This document shows positions 52,735 through 61,516 of a DNA stretch of 64,000 nt, in pieces. Source of the stretch: Candidatus Uabimicrobium amorphum (lineage in GTDB: Bacteria > Planctomycetota > Uabimicrobiia > Uabimicrobiales > Uabimicrobiaceae); contig NZ_AP019860.1 of NCBI RefSeq assembly GCF_009002475.1, forward strand, positions 8,491,547 to 8,555,546. Direction: 5' to 3'. How positions within the stretch are numbered: the first letter of the stretch is position 1; every line of letters begins with the position of its first letter. Made by a program: the position numbers and the translations under genes. The notes under the pieces were generated by a model. That model had not been told where the DNA came from. It saw only the letters and a list, made by a program, of their open reading frames with translations, and searched no databases.

Positions 52735-53109
52735 ATGATTTTTCCGTGGTTAAAAACAATTGAAAATCTAGAAGACAATCTTGATAAAAAAATTGCGTTG
52801 CAACAACAACAAATAGACTTATTAAGACAAGAAAACGAGACAATTCGCAAAGAGTGTGAGGGTATTCGCCACATGTTTGTCAACTTACTTGGACAAACAA
52901 CAAAACTCATTGCCCAGACCCAAAATCAAAGTCAAAATAACAACGGTTCCTCTCCTTTTTATCTAGATAATACTTCAGAAGAAACACAACAAGAACTAGA
53001 AAATCTGAAGCAAGAAAATGCATACCTACGAGAAAAAATCGAGGCCCAAGAAGAAATCATTCTTCGCTTAAACGAAGAACTTGAAGAAGACGAAAATCCA
53101 TCCAACTAA
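52735..53109 (+). CDS. Short coiled-coil protein
   Basis: 124 residues, acidic and Gln/Glu/Asn-rich. Two heptad-repeat helices (about 8-52 and 82-120) are separated by a Gln/Asn/Ser linker. The N-terminus MIFPWLKTIENLEDNL is mildly hydrophobic. An excellent ribosome site and a fitting promoter support expression. No family recognised. It converges on the large kinase gene with two bases between stop codons. Confidence 0.65.
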   Translation: MIFPWLKTIENLEDNLDKKIALQQQQIDLLRQENETIRKECEGIRHMFVNLLGQTTKLIAQTQNQSQNNNGSSPFYLDNTSEETQQELENLKQENAYLREKIEAQEEIILRLNEELEEDENPSN

Positions 53110-53111
53110 AA

Positions 53112-56100
53112 CTAGTTGTTTTGTCTATTTACCTCATTACGCAATCTCAAAAATTGTACATTCCACGGTTCATCTGCGATAGCTCTATCAATAGCTTTTT
53201 TTGCCGCAGCATATTCTTTTTGGCTAAAATGTAAATCTGCCAGCCAATATCTTTGTATTGGTTGTAAATGCTCAATTCCTCTCAAGATATCGAGACATTC
53301 TTGGTATTGCTTTGGTGACGGGGCCCTTTTAAAAATACCATATGCAAGAGCACTTCTTTCTAGTTTACGCAAACTACCATCGTCTACAATCATCGCCCGA
53401 AAACTTAAAAAATTAATCCGAAAAACGGTCAATTGGTCTTCGATTAGCACCTTATTTAATAGCCTCTGCAAATAAGCAGCATGATCGGCATTGAATTCGT
53501 CGCGCATGGAGGCATGGATTTTTTCGATCTCGTAATTTTCATCGTATAAAAAATGGCGATATCCAAAGGATAGCCACTCTTTCTCATTTTTCTTTTCACA
53601 AATATTGTGCAATTCATTCAGCTCGGGAAAAAATCTTTCTGCATTGGAAAGATCGAGAGAACCGGTTTTTTTCATGCGATTTTGTATGCGATGAAAACCA
53701 TTGTTGATATAAATGGTCACTAGCGACACTAAAGCAACATCGCGAACGCGCTTTTCGGGAGCGTGAAGTGCATACGATCTTAACCGACTAACAAGGTCAG
53801 GACTCGTGCTCATCGCAATCCCAAGACGACTGTAATAGTCTTTATTGTTCATGAAAGCCAATACCATGGGAGTCATTGCACCAAACTTGCGACGCATCAA
53901 AGAAAAGGTAATAAAAAAACGCATAATTTTATTATCGTCACTCATTAAATGCTGTAACACTCCTAAATCTTTCGTTTTAAAATTCTTCTTTTTAGAAAAA
54001 TAAAACATAGTTGCAAAACGCACGATGATATTTTCGTTAGCATTGACGAGAATATCCTTTAGAAAATGATCTGGTGATAGTCTCAGCACACACTGTAAAC
54101 GCAAAAAAAGATCTGATTCCTCTTTTAGGTACTCACGAAGTTTTACAAAAATCTTAGGAGAGCAGTCTGCTGTAATACCGCTTATGGCCACAGACCTGAC
54201 AAGAGAAGAACGGTCTTGCATCGCACGCAATAATTTAAGTTCGTAAGAAGGCATTTGTGGGGTGAGTAAATTTAAGGCAAAACCTCGTTGATGCTCGTCG
54301 TCACAGTTCAAAAAATAAGACAATATCTCATACGCTTTTTGGTCGGTGTTGACGTTCATCTTCGCAAGTGCGTGGAGTCGTACAAACGGACTTTGTGCTG
54401 GTGCGATCAGTTGTTGCAGTATGCTTTGCGAGTGTACGCACTTGATTGCTTTTACTTTGATAAATGGCATAACTTGCGCAGCAATTATTTCTTCACCGAT
54501 GTCCACCGCGATCTCTTGCTCGTTCACGTACAATTTACTTTCTCGCACTGTAACCGAGGAATCCTCTAGCTGCAGCAGTTTATTTTGATACTCGCGCGCA
54601 AGTGATTTTAAAATGAAAACCACATTCAAATCATCGCTATGCAAAACTGTCGTGGTGAATGTAAAGGCCTTGACTAAATCCAATTCAAAAAATATTTCCG
54701 CTGCATAGTAACGAATGATCTCATTTTCATTTTTATCGCAGATAATTTCGCGTAAAATACCAAAGACATCTTTTCTCCAAGAGTACAATTTACGGAGGCC
54801 ATGCTTTCTTTGTAATTGGACATAGGTCACGATAGTGCGCAAAATAAAAACGCGCATATTTTCAATGTAATGCTTACGAAGATCCTCGCGCAGTCGTAGC
54901 AATTTTTTTGTGGGTACTTTGTGCGTGGTCGCCAACAAATCGTCAATGTATGCAATCGACGTCTTGGGGTGAAGTAACATTGCTTTAAAGGCACTCTTTT
55001 TTGGCTCTGGATCGTGTTGTTCGAAAAATCGGTCGATAAATTTTTTGATTTGCGATTTTGTCGTAGGCTGTTGCGCGTAGTGCAAAAATTTATTTTGCAT
55101 TATTTCCGTGCACAGCTTATTTTTTTGCTGCTGAAATAAATCGACACGCCGTCTTGTATATTGTAGAAATGAACGTTCTTTGAAGACTTGCTTGACCGTG
55201 AACAATAACTTTGGTGATGTACCGCTCAAGGCCATGTCATAAATATTTTCGACAGCAAATATATTGAGTGGATCTAATTCAATACAGCGCAAAAAATCAT
55301 ATATCCCCTCATCATGCCGTTTTGCTTTCTGAAAAACTTCACCTCTTTTTTTGAAATACTTTGCTTCCCAAGGAACAAAAGCAATGCATTGTGTCAAATA
55401 TTCGATCGACTGTGAGTATTTTTGTTGTTTTTCCAAACACAAAGCCAAGTAATACGGAACATCCACATTGTTAGGATCTAGTTTTTGAGCTTGTTGCAAA
55501 ATCGGATACGCTTGTGCAAAATCGTTGTGCTCCACAAGTTTTTTTGCTTCCGACAATAATTTTTTACCGCGCTTTGCATCTTCTAAACTATCTGTAATAT
55601 ACTCATTATACCACTGCGGTGATGGAGAATACTGCTGCCATCCCAAAAATACCGCACTAAAAATAACAACGACACTACTGATAATAAGCCACCCTTTGGA
55701 AAAGAACCAACGCTGACCACGATACAAGTACTTGAGGTATTTAGGCAGGTTAGGAGTGTCTTTGTATTTCTGTAAAGCCGTTGCAAATTCCATGGCATTA
55801 AAACGCTTTTGAGGATTTCTATTCATCGCGCGTACGCAAATTTGATTCAACGCATCGGGAATCGAGCTTGCATACTTTTGTGGTTCAGGAGGTATACTTT
55901 TGATCACCTTGCGATAGGCAGCGATCATATTATGATCTGCAAAAGGAGTTTTCCCCGTGAGTACCTCATACAACAGCACACCCAAACTATACACATCGGC
56001 TTTGGAAGAGAGATTTTTTACCCCGCGCGCTTGTTCAGGAGAGGTATAGTGAATTGTTCCTAAAATGTCGCCATCCTTTGTAAGAGTAGCTTGCCCAGGA

Positions 56101-56753
56101 AGCTTTACCAAGCCAAAGTCTGCAAGGTATGGAGTAAAATTTTTATCGAGAAGTATATTTGCGGGCTTAATGTCGCGATGAACTATATTTTTTTGGTGTA
56201 TGTAATCAACCGCCTTGGAGATTGTCACGAGTATATCAATGCATACATCTATTTTATCGCGATTTGCTTTGAGAAATTGCTCAAAATCAATACCTTCTAT
56301 ATACTTCATCGTAAAATATGGAATACCTTTTTGTTGTCCAAAATCATAGATAGGAACGATATTCGCATGTTGTAATGTCGATACACCGCGCGCTTCTTTA
56401 TAAAAACGTCTGATGTAATCGCGGTCGCAGTGTAGTAAGGTTTTGAGAACTAAAAGACGCGTAGAATCTTCACGAACCACCAAGTAGACCACTCCCATAC
56501 CGCCACGTCCTAGCTCGCGAACAATAAAATACTTGTCGAATTTCATTTGTGAGGGGATATACTCGTGTAAACTGTGCATAATTTCCACATACTCAAGCAC
56601 CGTAACCCACTTTTTGTCGAGTATATACTCACCCAAATTGCGCTCATGTTCGTTACAATAGCGCAATCCCTCCACCAAAAGATTCATCGCAACGCAATCT
56701 TGTTCTTTCAGTTTTTTGGCCAAGTAGGTGTTGTAAGTAGAAAATTTTTGCAT
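53112..56753 (-). CDS. Giant Ser/Thr kinase with membrane helix, TPRs and HEAT-like repeats
   Basis: 1213 residues. A 65-residue N-terminal helical segment precedes the kinase domain (about 70-335): glycine loop LGRGGMGVVYLV, LVLKTL lysine, HRDIKPANILL, DFGLVKL and IHYTSPEQARG. One membrane helix lies near 355-372 (GWLIISSVVVIFSAVFLGW). Outside are TPRs (AYPILQQAQKLDPNNVDVPY, YLTQCIAFVPWEAKYFKKRG), a long region of degenerate HEAT-like helical pairs (about 600-1000), and final TPR-like helices. All catalytic residues are present. No clear Shine-Dalgarno at the ATG. Likely a transmembrane signalling kinase whose outer repeats sense or bind proteins. Confidence 0.92.
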   Translation of the reverse strand: MQKFSTYNTYLAKKLKEQDCVAMNLLVEGLRYCNEHERNLGEYILDKKWVTVLEYVEIMHSLHEYIPSQMKFDKYFIVRELGRGGMGVVYLVVREDSTRLLVLKTLLHCDRDYIRRFYKEARGVSTLQHANIVPIYDFGQQKGIPYFTMKYIEGIDFEQFLKANRDKIDVCIDILVTISKAVDYIHQKNIVHRDIKPANILLDKNFTPYLADFGLVKLPGQATLTKDGDILGTIHYTSPEQARGVKNLSSKADVYSLGVLLYEVLTGKTPFADHNMIAAYRKVIKSIPPEPQKYASSIPDALNQICVRAMNRNPQKRFNAMEFATALQKYKDTPNLPKYLKYLYRGQRWFFSKGWLIISSVVVIFSAVFLGWQQYSPSPQWYNEYITDSLEDAKRGKKLLSEAKKLVEHNDFAQAYPILQQAQKLDPNNVDVPYYLALCLEKQQKYSQSIEYLTQCIAFVPWEAKYFKKRGEVFQKAKRHDEGIYDFLRCIELDPLNIFAVENIYDMALSGTSPKLLFTVKQVFKERSFLQYTRRRVDLFQQQKNKLCTEIMQNKFLHYAQQPTTKSQIKKFIDRFFEQHDPEPKKSAFKAMLLHPKTSIAYIDDLLATTHKVPTKKLLRLREDLRKHYIENMRVFILRTIVTYVQLQRKHGLRKLYSWRKDVFGILREIICDKNENEIIRYYAAEIFFELDLVKAFTFTTTVLHSDDLNVVFILKSLAREYQNKLLQLEDSSVTVRESKLYVNEQEIAVDIGEEIIAAQVMPFIKVKAIKCVHSQSILQQLIAPAQSPFVRLHALAKMNVNTDQKAYEILSYFLNCDDEHQRGFALNLLTPQMPSYELKLLRAMQDRSSLVRSVAISGITADCSPKIFVKLREYLKEESDLFLRLQCVLRLSPDHFLKDILVNANENIIVRFATMFYFSKKKNFKTKDLGVLQHLMSDDNKIMRFFITFSLMRRKFGAMTPMVLAFMNNKDYYSRLGIAMSTSPDLVSRLRSYALHAPEKRVRDVALVSLVTIYINNGFHRIQNRMKKTGSLDLSNAERFFPELNELHNICEKKNEKEWLSFGYRHFLYDENYEIEKIHASMRDEFNADHAAYLQRLLNKVLIEDQLTVFRINFLSFRAMIVDDGSLRKLERSALAYGIFKRAPSPKQYQECLDILRGIEHLQPIQRYWLADLHFSQKEYAAAKKAIDRAIADEPWNVQFLRLRNEVNRQNN

Positions 56754-57048
56754 AGTAGTTTAGATTTCGATATGGGAAGAGCAAATAAGACGACAGCATG
56801 AATTGAGCCTCATCACAATAAACCCAAAAAAATATCTATCCAGGATACAATTGAAAAGTTTATTTCTGAATTATCAATTTCCCTGCATCAAAGCTCAATG
56901 AAACTAAAAATCCGTGTTGTAAATTTTAGCAATTTTTTAAGCAAAAAATCAATTAAATTTCTTGACGAAATCACCAAAGATCATTGACATTCCGTTATAG
57001 AAAAAAACTGGAAAGATGGTATCAGTTCTATCCATCTGTGAAATGTAT
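56754..57048. other. Gap between the large kinase gene and the IS element
   Basis: About 295 A+T-rich bases. No supported ORF. The last 45 bases (TCAGTTCTATCCATCTGTG onward) resemble the region upstream of the FGE gene near 59402. It should contain the minus-strand kinase promoter, not identified. Confidence 0.4.
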
Positions 57049-57059
57049 CCCTGACAGCT
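57049..57059. repeat. Left target-site duplication of the IS
   Basis: CCCTGACAGCT directly outside the left inverted repeat; the identical 11 bases occur at 58451-58461. Confidence 0.9.
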
Positions 57060-58450
57060 CAAGCCCATTGACTTAAGAAAATCTAGTAAGTAGGTTTTCG
57101 TTTTCTTTTATAGTAATTAACTTGTTTTCGAGGAGATTTAACTCGGGGTCGAGGGCGATCTTTTCGAATGCAAGTAGGAGAAGAAAGAAAAAGTTGAGTA
57201 AGTTTTTCAAAAAGTAAATCAGAGTCATTTTCAAAAAGTAAATCAAGAGCGTAGTTTTTAATGGTATTAAAAGAAACGGATTTATTGACCTGCTGAGGAT
57301 ACTTATTGCTAGAAGTTTTCTGATCAAGAATATCTTGAGCATCTTCAATAAGAATAGATTCAAGACCACTAATGTAAATAGTAGCATAGAAATCTTGTTG
57401 AACAGATAGAGTAGTTTTGCCAGTGAAATTCTCAAGGTCAAGACGGTTTTTAATGCGATCAAAGAAAGTTTCTATACCCCATCTAAACCAATAAAGCTCT
57501 TTAAAATCATCAGTGGGGTACAATTGTTCATCCACTAAGGAAGAAACAAGGACTTCAACATCACCTGTATCAAGCATAACACGAACAAAACGTACAGAAA
57601 TTTTCGATGGTAGAGACTGGTCATTAACTAATTTCTTTTTATCGTCAGGAGGTTCAATAGTTGTAATACAGCTCTCAATTTTCTGCTTAAACATTTTGTT
57701 TGCTTGATAGAAAGAATTAACAGGACATCTAACTACAAAATTGATACCTTTTTTACATAAATGTGCTAACAGGGTATATGAACAATAACCTCTGTCGAAG
57801 AGAATGAGATCATTTTCATTTGCATGTTGAAAGTGTTTGTAAGCAAATAGCTCTTCATCTTTTTTACAGTGTCCTATTTCGCTATCAATTGCGATTTCGT
57901 TTAGTAGATCATAAAGTACTGACACTGTTGCAAATGCGTGTGATCCTTCTACACTTATGTTTTTATTTTTATATCTTATTGTGCCAAAATGTTCTTCTAT
58001 CTCTTTTTCATTTGGAAGTCTTACTTTTGATCCGTCTATTGCACATAGACGAAAACCTTTGTATTTTCTGTAGTCTTCATCTTCATACAATGTTTCAACT
58101 ACTGCTTGCTTATTTAACTCTATAAAGGCTGTATAATTCAGCTTTTTCCTTGCTTTTGTATATGCTCCTGAGGTTACCGTTGTAAAATTTGTAAGCAAGT
58201 CTTTTACGAATTCGTTTAGCCTATTTTGTATTGATTTTATGCTTTTACGTATCATGAATACCATTAATCTTGAAAAAGGTAGTTTTCTTTCTCTTGTAAA
58301 GTCTTTTTCGTTTTTACGATGCATTTTTTTGAAACGCTCTGACTCTAATAGTTCTTTACTTTTATCTATTACTCTTTTTTTTCATAATCTCTTCTTTTAC
58401 TGTTTTAAATTATTTTATACTATATACTTACGCTTAAGTCAATGGGCTTG
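57060..58450 (-). mobile_element. Complete IS4-family insertion sequence, 1391 bp
   Basis: Perfect 18-base terminal inverted repeats: CAAGCCCATTGACTTAAG at 57060-57077 and its complement at 58433-58450. It contains one full transposase gene and is bounded by identical 11-bp target duplications, the length typical of IS4/IS231-type elements. Identical ends and duplications indicate a fairly recent insertion. It sits just downstream of the FGE-fold gene without interrupting a recognisable gene. Confidence 0.95.
57083..58324 (-). CDS. IS4-family DDE transposase
   Basis: 413 residues. DDE residues: Asp in CAIDGSKVRLP, Asp in LILFDRGYCSYTL, and Glu in the C-terminal signature YWFRWGIETFFDRIK, which fits Y-(2)-R-(3)-E-(6)-K of IS4 exactly. 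The C-terminal tail is basic (RPRPRVKSPRKQVNYYKRKR). No frameshift or internal stop, so probably active. Codon use is more A+T-biased than its neighbours. It ends 6 bases inside the left inverted repeat. Confidence 0.95.
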   Translation of the reverse strand: MHRKNEKDFTRERKLPFSRLMVFMIRKSIKSIQNRLNEFVKDLLTNFTTVTSGAYTKARKKLNYTAFIELNKQAVVETLYEDEDYRKYKGFRLCAIDGSKVRLPNEKEIEEHFGTIRYKNKNISVEGSHAFATVSVLYDLLNEIAIDSEIGHCKKDEELFAYKHFQHANENDLILFDRGYCSYTLLAHLCKKGINFVVRCPVNSFYQANKMFKQKIESCITTIEPPDDKKKLVNDQSLPSKISVRFVRVMLDTGDVEVLVSSLVDEQLYPTDDFKELYWFRWGIETFFDRIKNRLDLENFTGKTTLSVQQDFYATIYISGLESILIEDAQDILDQKTSSNKYPQQVNKSVSFNTIKNYALDLLFENDSDLLFEKLTQLFLSSPTCIRKDRPRPRVKSPRKQVNYYKRKRKPTY

Positions 58451-58461
58451 CCCTGACAGCT
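58451..58461. repeat. Right target-site duplication of the IS
   Basis: CCCTGACAGCT, identical to 57049-57059, immediately outside the right inverted repeat. Confidence 0.9.
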
Positions 58462-58502
58462 CCGCTACCTCCTTTACATTTCCAAACCCATAGCTCCGCT
58501 CT

Positions 58503-59381
58503 TTACTTCTGTGACCTCAAGCAAAACCGGAAACCAATACTGTCGCAGCGATAGTCATCGCGGTCGTCAGGCTCGAGGTGGTCGCGGGACGCAGAGCGTA
58601 CGTAGCTGGATGAGTAGAACCAGCAACCGCCGCGAAGGACGCGGTACGTACCACTAACAGCCCCAACAGGATCTGTCGTTTTTGAGTCACTATACTCACC
58701 ATACCAATCACTACACCATTCTAGCACATTCCCATGCATCTCGTACAATCCCCAACTGTTGCACGGTAGTGACTTTACTTCCACTGTTTCATATACAACG
58801 TAACTTACTTCTTGTTCTGGTATAACAGTTTCCCCAAAACTAAATGCTGTTGTTGTTCCCGCACGACATGCGTATTCCCACTGTGCCTCTGTTAGCAAGC
58901 TCAATTCGCCTCCTGTTATCTCCTTGTTCCATTTATCCAGGAATACCTGGCAATCATCCCAATTTACACGCTCCACAGGACGCTGATTACCTTTAAAATA
59001 ACTTGGATTCTCTGACATCACCACTTTCCACAACTCTTGCGTGCACGCCGTTTCTGCCAGCCAAAATCCTTGACTCAGCGTTACCTGATGCTGCACTTCA
59101 TCTCCCTCCCTCCCCTCTTCTGTCTGTGGAGACCCCATGATAAACGTTCCCGGTTTTATCCAGCGCATCACCTGACGTACATTTTTGTAAGTGATTGCCA
59201 TCCACAATCCATATTCATCTCTGCCCCAATCGCGAAATTCTCCGCGAAAAGAGCAGTTGTCGAACTCTGTTCCCTCCAGGTCTTCGCCATCTACATAGTC
59301 CAAATAGAAACTACATCCCATGTATTTGGTATTCGGCTCTACTTTTTGTAACGACTTACCTTTGACTACTTTTCTGTCCAT
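58503..59381 (-). CDS. FGE/SUMF1-fold (C-type-lectin-like) protein with a probable hypervariable C-terminus
   Basis: 292 residues from ATG 59381, which has GGAG six bases upstream; the frame opens at 59456 but that ATG lacks a ribosome site. N-terminal module MGCSFYLDYV...FDNCSFRGEF resembles the LRR protein. The FGE-sulfatase domain (about 70-292) shows MRWIKPGTFIMGSP, TQELWKVVMSENPSYF, LLTEAQWEYACRAG, YEMHGNVLEWCSDWYG, RVLRGGCW and IGFRF. The Cys pair used by true formylglycine-generating enzymes is not seen in YVRSASR, so it is probably a binding protein. Between RGGCW and IGFRF the codons fit a diversity-generating-retroelement variable region (listed separately). Confidence 0.85.
   Translation of the reverse strand: MDRKVVKGKSLQKVEPNTKYMGCSFYLDYVDGEDLEGTEFDNCSFRGEFRDWGRDEYGLWMAITYKNVRQVMRWIKPGTFIMGSPQTEEGREGDEVQHQVTLSQGFWLAETACTQELWKVVMSENPSYFKGNQRPVERVNWDDCQVFLDKWNKEITGGELSLLTEAQWEYACRAGTTTAFSFGETVIPEQEVSYVVYETVEVKSLPCNSWGLYEMHGNVLEWCSDWYGEYSDSKTTDPVGAVSGTYRVLRGGCWFYSSSYVRSASRDHLEPDDRDDYRCDSIGFRFCLRSQK
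58525..58635 (-). repeat. Candidate DGR variable region (VR)
   Basis: Coding for the last 40 residues. Between the fixed words RGGCW, VRSA, R, EP, R and IGFR, the other positions are TTC TAC TCA TCC AGC TAC; TCC; GAC CAC CTC; GAC GAC; GAT GAC TAT CGC TGC GAC AGT. All but one end in C or T, as expected if AAC/AAT codons of a template were mutated at A. The stretch is strikingly GC-rich for this A+T-rich DNA. No template repeat or reverse transcriptase is in the window. Confidence 0.6.
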
Positions 59382-59500
59382 TTCTGCTCCAAAGTTCTCA
59401 TGTTCAGTTCTATCCACCCGCAAAATATTCCCGACAACTCCTCTGTCGTTAATCATTTTTCATAAAACTTTTGTAACATTTTTCTCGTTTTTTAAACCAT

Positions 59501-59527
59501 AAAAAAAGGCCCACCGAAGTGGACCTT
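59501..59527 (-). terminator. Terminator of the HglS-like gene
   Basis: On the minus strand AAGGTCCAC-TTCG-GTGGGCCTT (one mismatch, stable TTCG loop) is followed by seven T, 34 bases past the stop of the DUF1338 gene. Confidence 0.85.
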
Positions 59528-59561
59528 GTCTCATCACGAAATTCTATATATTTTTCGCGCC

Positions 59562-60962
59562 TTAGGTTTCGATATAGTTTGTTTTTGCTTCGAGTTCTTC
59601 TTTGTTGTCAATCTTATCCCAAATTCCCAATTCTTTGTATGTATTGATAAGAGACTGTGTGCTTTGCTGCTCGTAAATGGCGAAAGAGTTGTGTATCTTC
59701 GAACCAATGATGTCTTGTAATTGCTCTTTCGTGTACACTGTTTCTTCTTGGTTAATTTTTTCCACACCGTAATTGCCGAGATTTGAGGCAAAAATCCCCG
59801 CAGCGCTTACCGGTAAAAAATCTTCGTAGCGAATAGGTGTAATATGCACGTCACCACTGGCCACAAGTTCATCAATGTCGCAACTCATATTGTCTTTTGC
59901 CTGCGACGCAGCGTTATACATGTAATATCCCAATTTTTCTTTGTATAAATCGTCATAAGAGTCTGGAATAATCGCAAATTCGTCCTGATTACCATTCTCC
60001 ATGTATTTTTTCAAAGCCTTTTCATATAGCTCTTTGCCTTTTATGGTCATCGCCATACCGCGTTCTTCTATTTCGCCAAAACGCGCTTTGTGAAATGCCT
60101 TGGCTTTTTCTCCGCTCTCGTCGATAAACAGTACCTCTTCGACAACGGCTTTATAAGACGTTTGTCGCAATAAAATACGTGTTTTGCGTAGTGGTGGACC
60201 TTCAATACTGTCTTTTAAATTTTCGGGAATTTCCTCAGCCATAAAATCGTATAATTTCGAAATATCCAAGGAATTCGGAGTTAGGTGATTGAGATGAGGA
60301 TTCGCAAAACAAGCAATGTCAGCTGCGATAGCCAAACCATTATCCATTAGATGGTTGTACAATTTGCGATTTGTGGCTTGCTGAGACCATGTAAATATTT
60401 TGGCCGCTTCTTGTATAAAAGTGTCCACTTGTTGTTGTGTAAAACCGCCTTGAGCCTCATATTCAGTGAGTAATTCGCGAAGCTTTTTGGAAAAAAAATC
60501 GCGGTTTTCGATGTTCTTCTTAATTTGTTCTCCGACTTCCGCAGAAAAAAAGCTGCGGTCATCTGGTTGCAGGAGAGACACAAACATGCGAAATGATGAC
60601 TTTTCAATTTCGTTAAGGGAGATCGGTCGGAAAGACGTTGAGATAACAGGCTGTCTTTTCGCACCTGATTTTGTTAGATCATAAAAATCGACGGGGAACA
60701 TGGCCATTACACGAAAAACTTTTGCCATCATGTGCAACTCTTGCGGTTTTCCCAAACGTATTGCCCCATGCCGCTCCGCACTAATGACATCCACATCGCG
60801 AATATTAAGTCCTAACTCGGGATGTTTGACAATAACCTCTTTGTTGATTTGCCGCACCATCGAGGCAAGCTTGTTATACAAAGGTACTTCTTTTGCGTAT
60901 AAATCTGACAAATATTTACAAAATTGTGCACGAATTTGCCAGGAAGGTATATATTCACTCAT
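59562..60962 (-). CDS. DUF1338/HglS-like 2-oxoadipate dioxygenase/decarboxylase family
   Basis: Fe(II) enzyme family (YdcJ/HglS) that converts 2-oxoadipate to 2-hydroxyglutarate in D-lysine breakdown; VOC-like core. Conserved segments are SAERHGAIRLG with a metal His, PVDFYDLTKSGAKR, FRMFVSLLQPDDRSFF, CFANPHLNHLTPNSLDIS with the second His, EGPPLRKTRILLRQTSYKA split as EGPPLRKTRI and LLRQTSYKA, and RFGEIEERGMAMTIKG with the metal Glu. 466 residues, near full length. A strong AAGGAGG precedes the ATG, and a good terminator follows. No lysine-degradation neighbours are in view, so the physiological substrate is uncertain. Confidence 0.88.
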   Translation of the reverse strand: MSEYIPSWQIRAQFCKYLSDLYAKEVPLYNKLASMVRQINKEVIVKHPELGLNIRDVDVISAERHGAIRLGKPQELHMMAKVFRVMAMFPVDFYDLTKSGAKRQPVISTSFRPISLNEIEKSSFRMFVSLLQPDDRSFFSAEVGEQIKKNIENRDFFSKKLRELLTEYEAQGGFTQQQVDTFIQEAAKIFTWSQQATNRKLYNHLMDNGLAIAADIACFANPHLNHLTPNSLDISKLYDFMAEEIPENLKDSIEGPPLRKTRILLRQTSYKAVVEEVLFIDESGEKAKAFHKARFGEIEERGMAMTIKGKELYEKALKKYMENGNQDEFAIIPDSYDDLYKEKLGYYMYNAASQAKDNMSCDIDELVASGDVHITPIRYEDFLPVSAAGIFASNLGNYGVEKINQEETVYTKEQLQDIIGSKIHNSFAIYEQQSTQSLINTYKELGIWDKIDNKEELEAKTNYIET

Positions 60963-61427
60963 AGCTAGCCTCCTTAAAAGTGTTGCTTACTTTTTTATAA
61001 ACCGCATTCGTTTCTGTAACACACGTTATAATAGGTATTGTCATCAATTAAAGAAATATTTCCTTTACTGTGTCATCCCGCACTTGATGCGGGATCCACG
61101 TTTTTTAAGAGAAAAAACAATAAAAGAAAGTCTTATTTTTATTGGGTTTTGTACTTTTATTTGTAGATTCCTGGTCAAGCCAGGAATGACACCGTGTATA
61201 TTTTATATACATTTAGTGTCCTTAGCTAATTGATGACGCGCTCTATCTTATATAATATAAAAAAATATAAAAAAAGTATTGCAAAAAGATTTAAATATGT
61301 TACATTCGTCGCGCATTGAAAATACCTTATACAAAAGTTTAATATGTTGTTAAACGCAAAACTAAAATTTCATGCATACCCAAAAAAAATTTTAACTGTT
61401 GATAGTTTATTTTTGGAGCACAGAATT
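60963..61427. other. Intergenic region upstream of the ABC exporter leader
   Basis: About 465 A+T-rich bases with no supported gene apart from the paired palindromes at 61071-61191. The promoter of the leader RNA should lie near 61250-61400; TTGCAA near 61281 followed by TACATT is a candidate but poor. Confidence 0.4.
61071..61191. repeat. Paired REP-like palindromes
   Basis: TGTCATCCCGCA-CTTGA-TGCGGGATCCA (stem 61075-61095) and TAGATTCCTGG-TCAAG-CCAGGAATGACA (stem 61167-61187) face each other, with TGTCAT and ATGACA at the outer ends. A single relative with the same TGTCATCCC/GGGATCCA frame is at 26470-26495. Confidence 0.7.
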
Positions 61428-61499
61428 ATGATTATCTCTTATAAAAACACACCGATGTTCGGCAAAACAGGGAAAAGTCTGTCTGTGATCAAAGAGTAA
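61428..61499 (+). CDS. Putative leader peptide (23 residues)
   Basis: A short ORF, MIISYKNTPMFGKTGKSLSV then IKE and TAA, with GGAG about 9 bases before its ATG. It ends 17 bases before the first arm of the attenuator. No run of a single amino acid is present, so if it controls attenuation it would sense general ribosome stalling (for example by a drug) rather than one amino acid. It could instead be a chance ORF. Confidence 0.45.
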   Translation: MIISYKNTPMFGKTGKSLSVIKE

Positions 61500-61516
61500 G
61501 TTATCAGTAAATAGGT

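Noticed and set aside
57073-57462. Second hydrophobic minus-strand ORF in the IS
   Set aside because: It lies in another frame of the intact transposase gene with no start signals; IS4 elements carry one gene.
58503-59381. Genuine formylglycine-generating enzyme
   Set aside because: The catalytic/copper-binding Cys pair is not in the expected C-terminal segment, and no sulfatase gene is nearby.
59382-59456. Longer FGE-fold protein starting at 59456
   Set aside because: That ATG lacks a ribosome site, while the ATG at 59381 has GGAG at six bases; the extra 25 residues match nothing.
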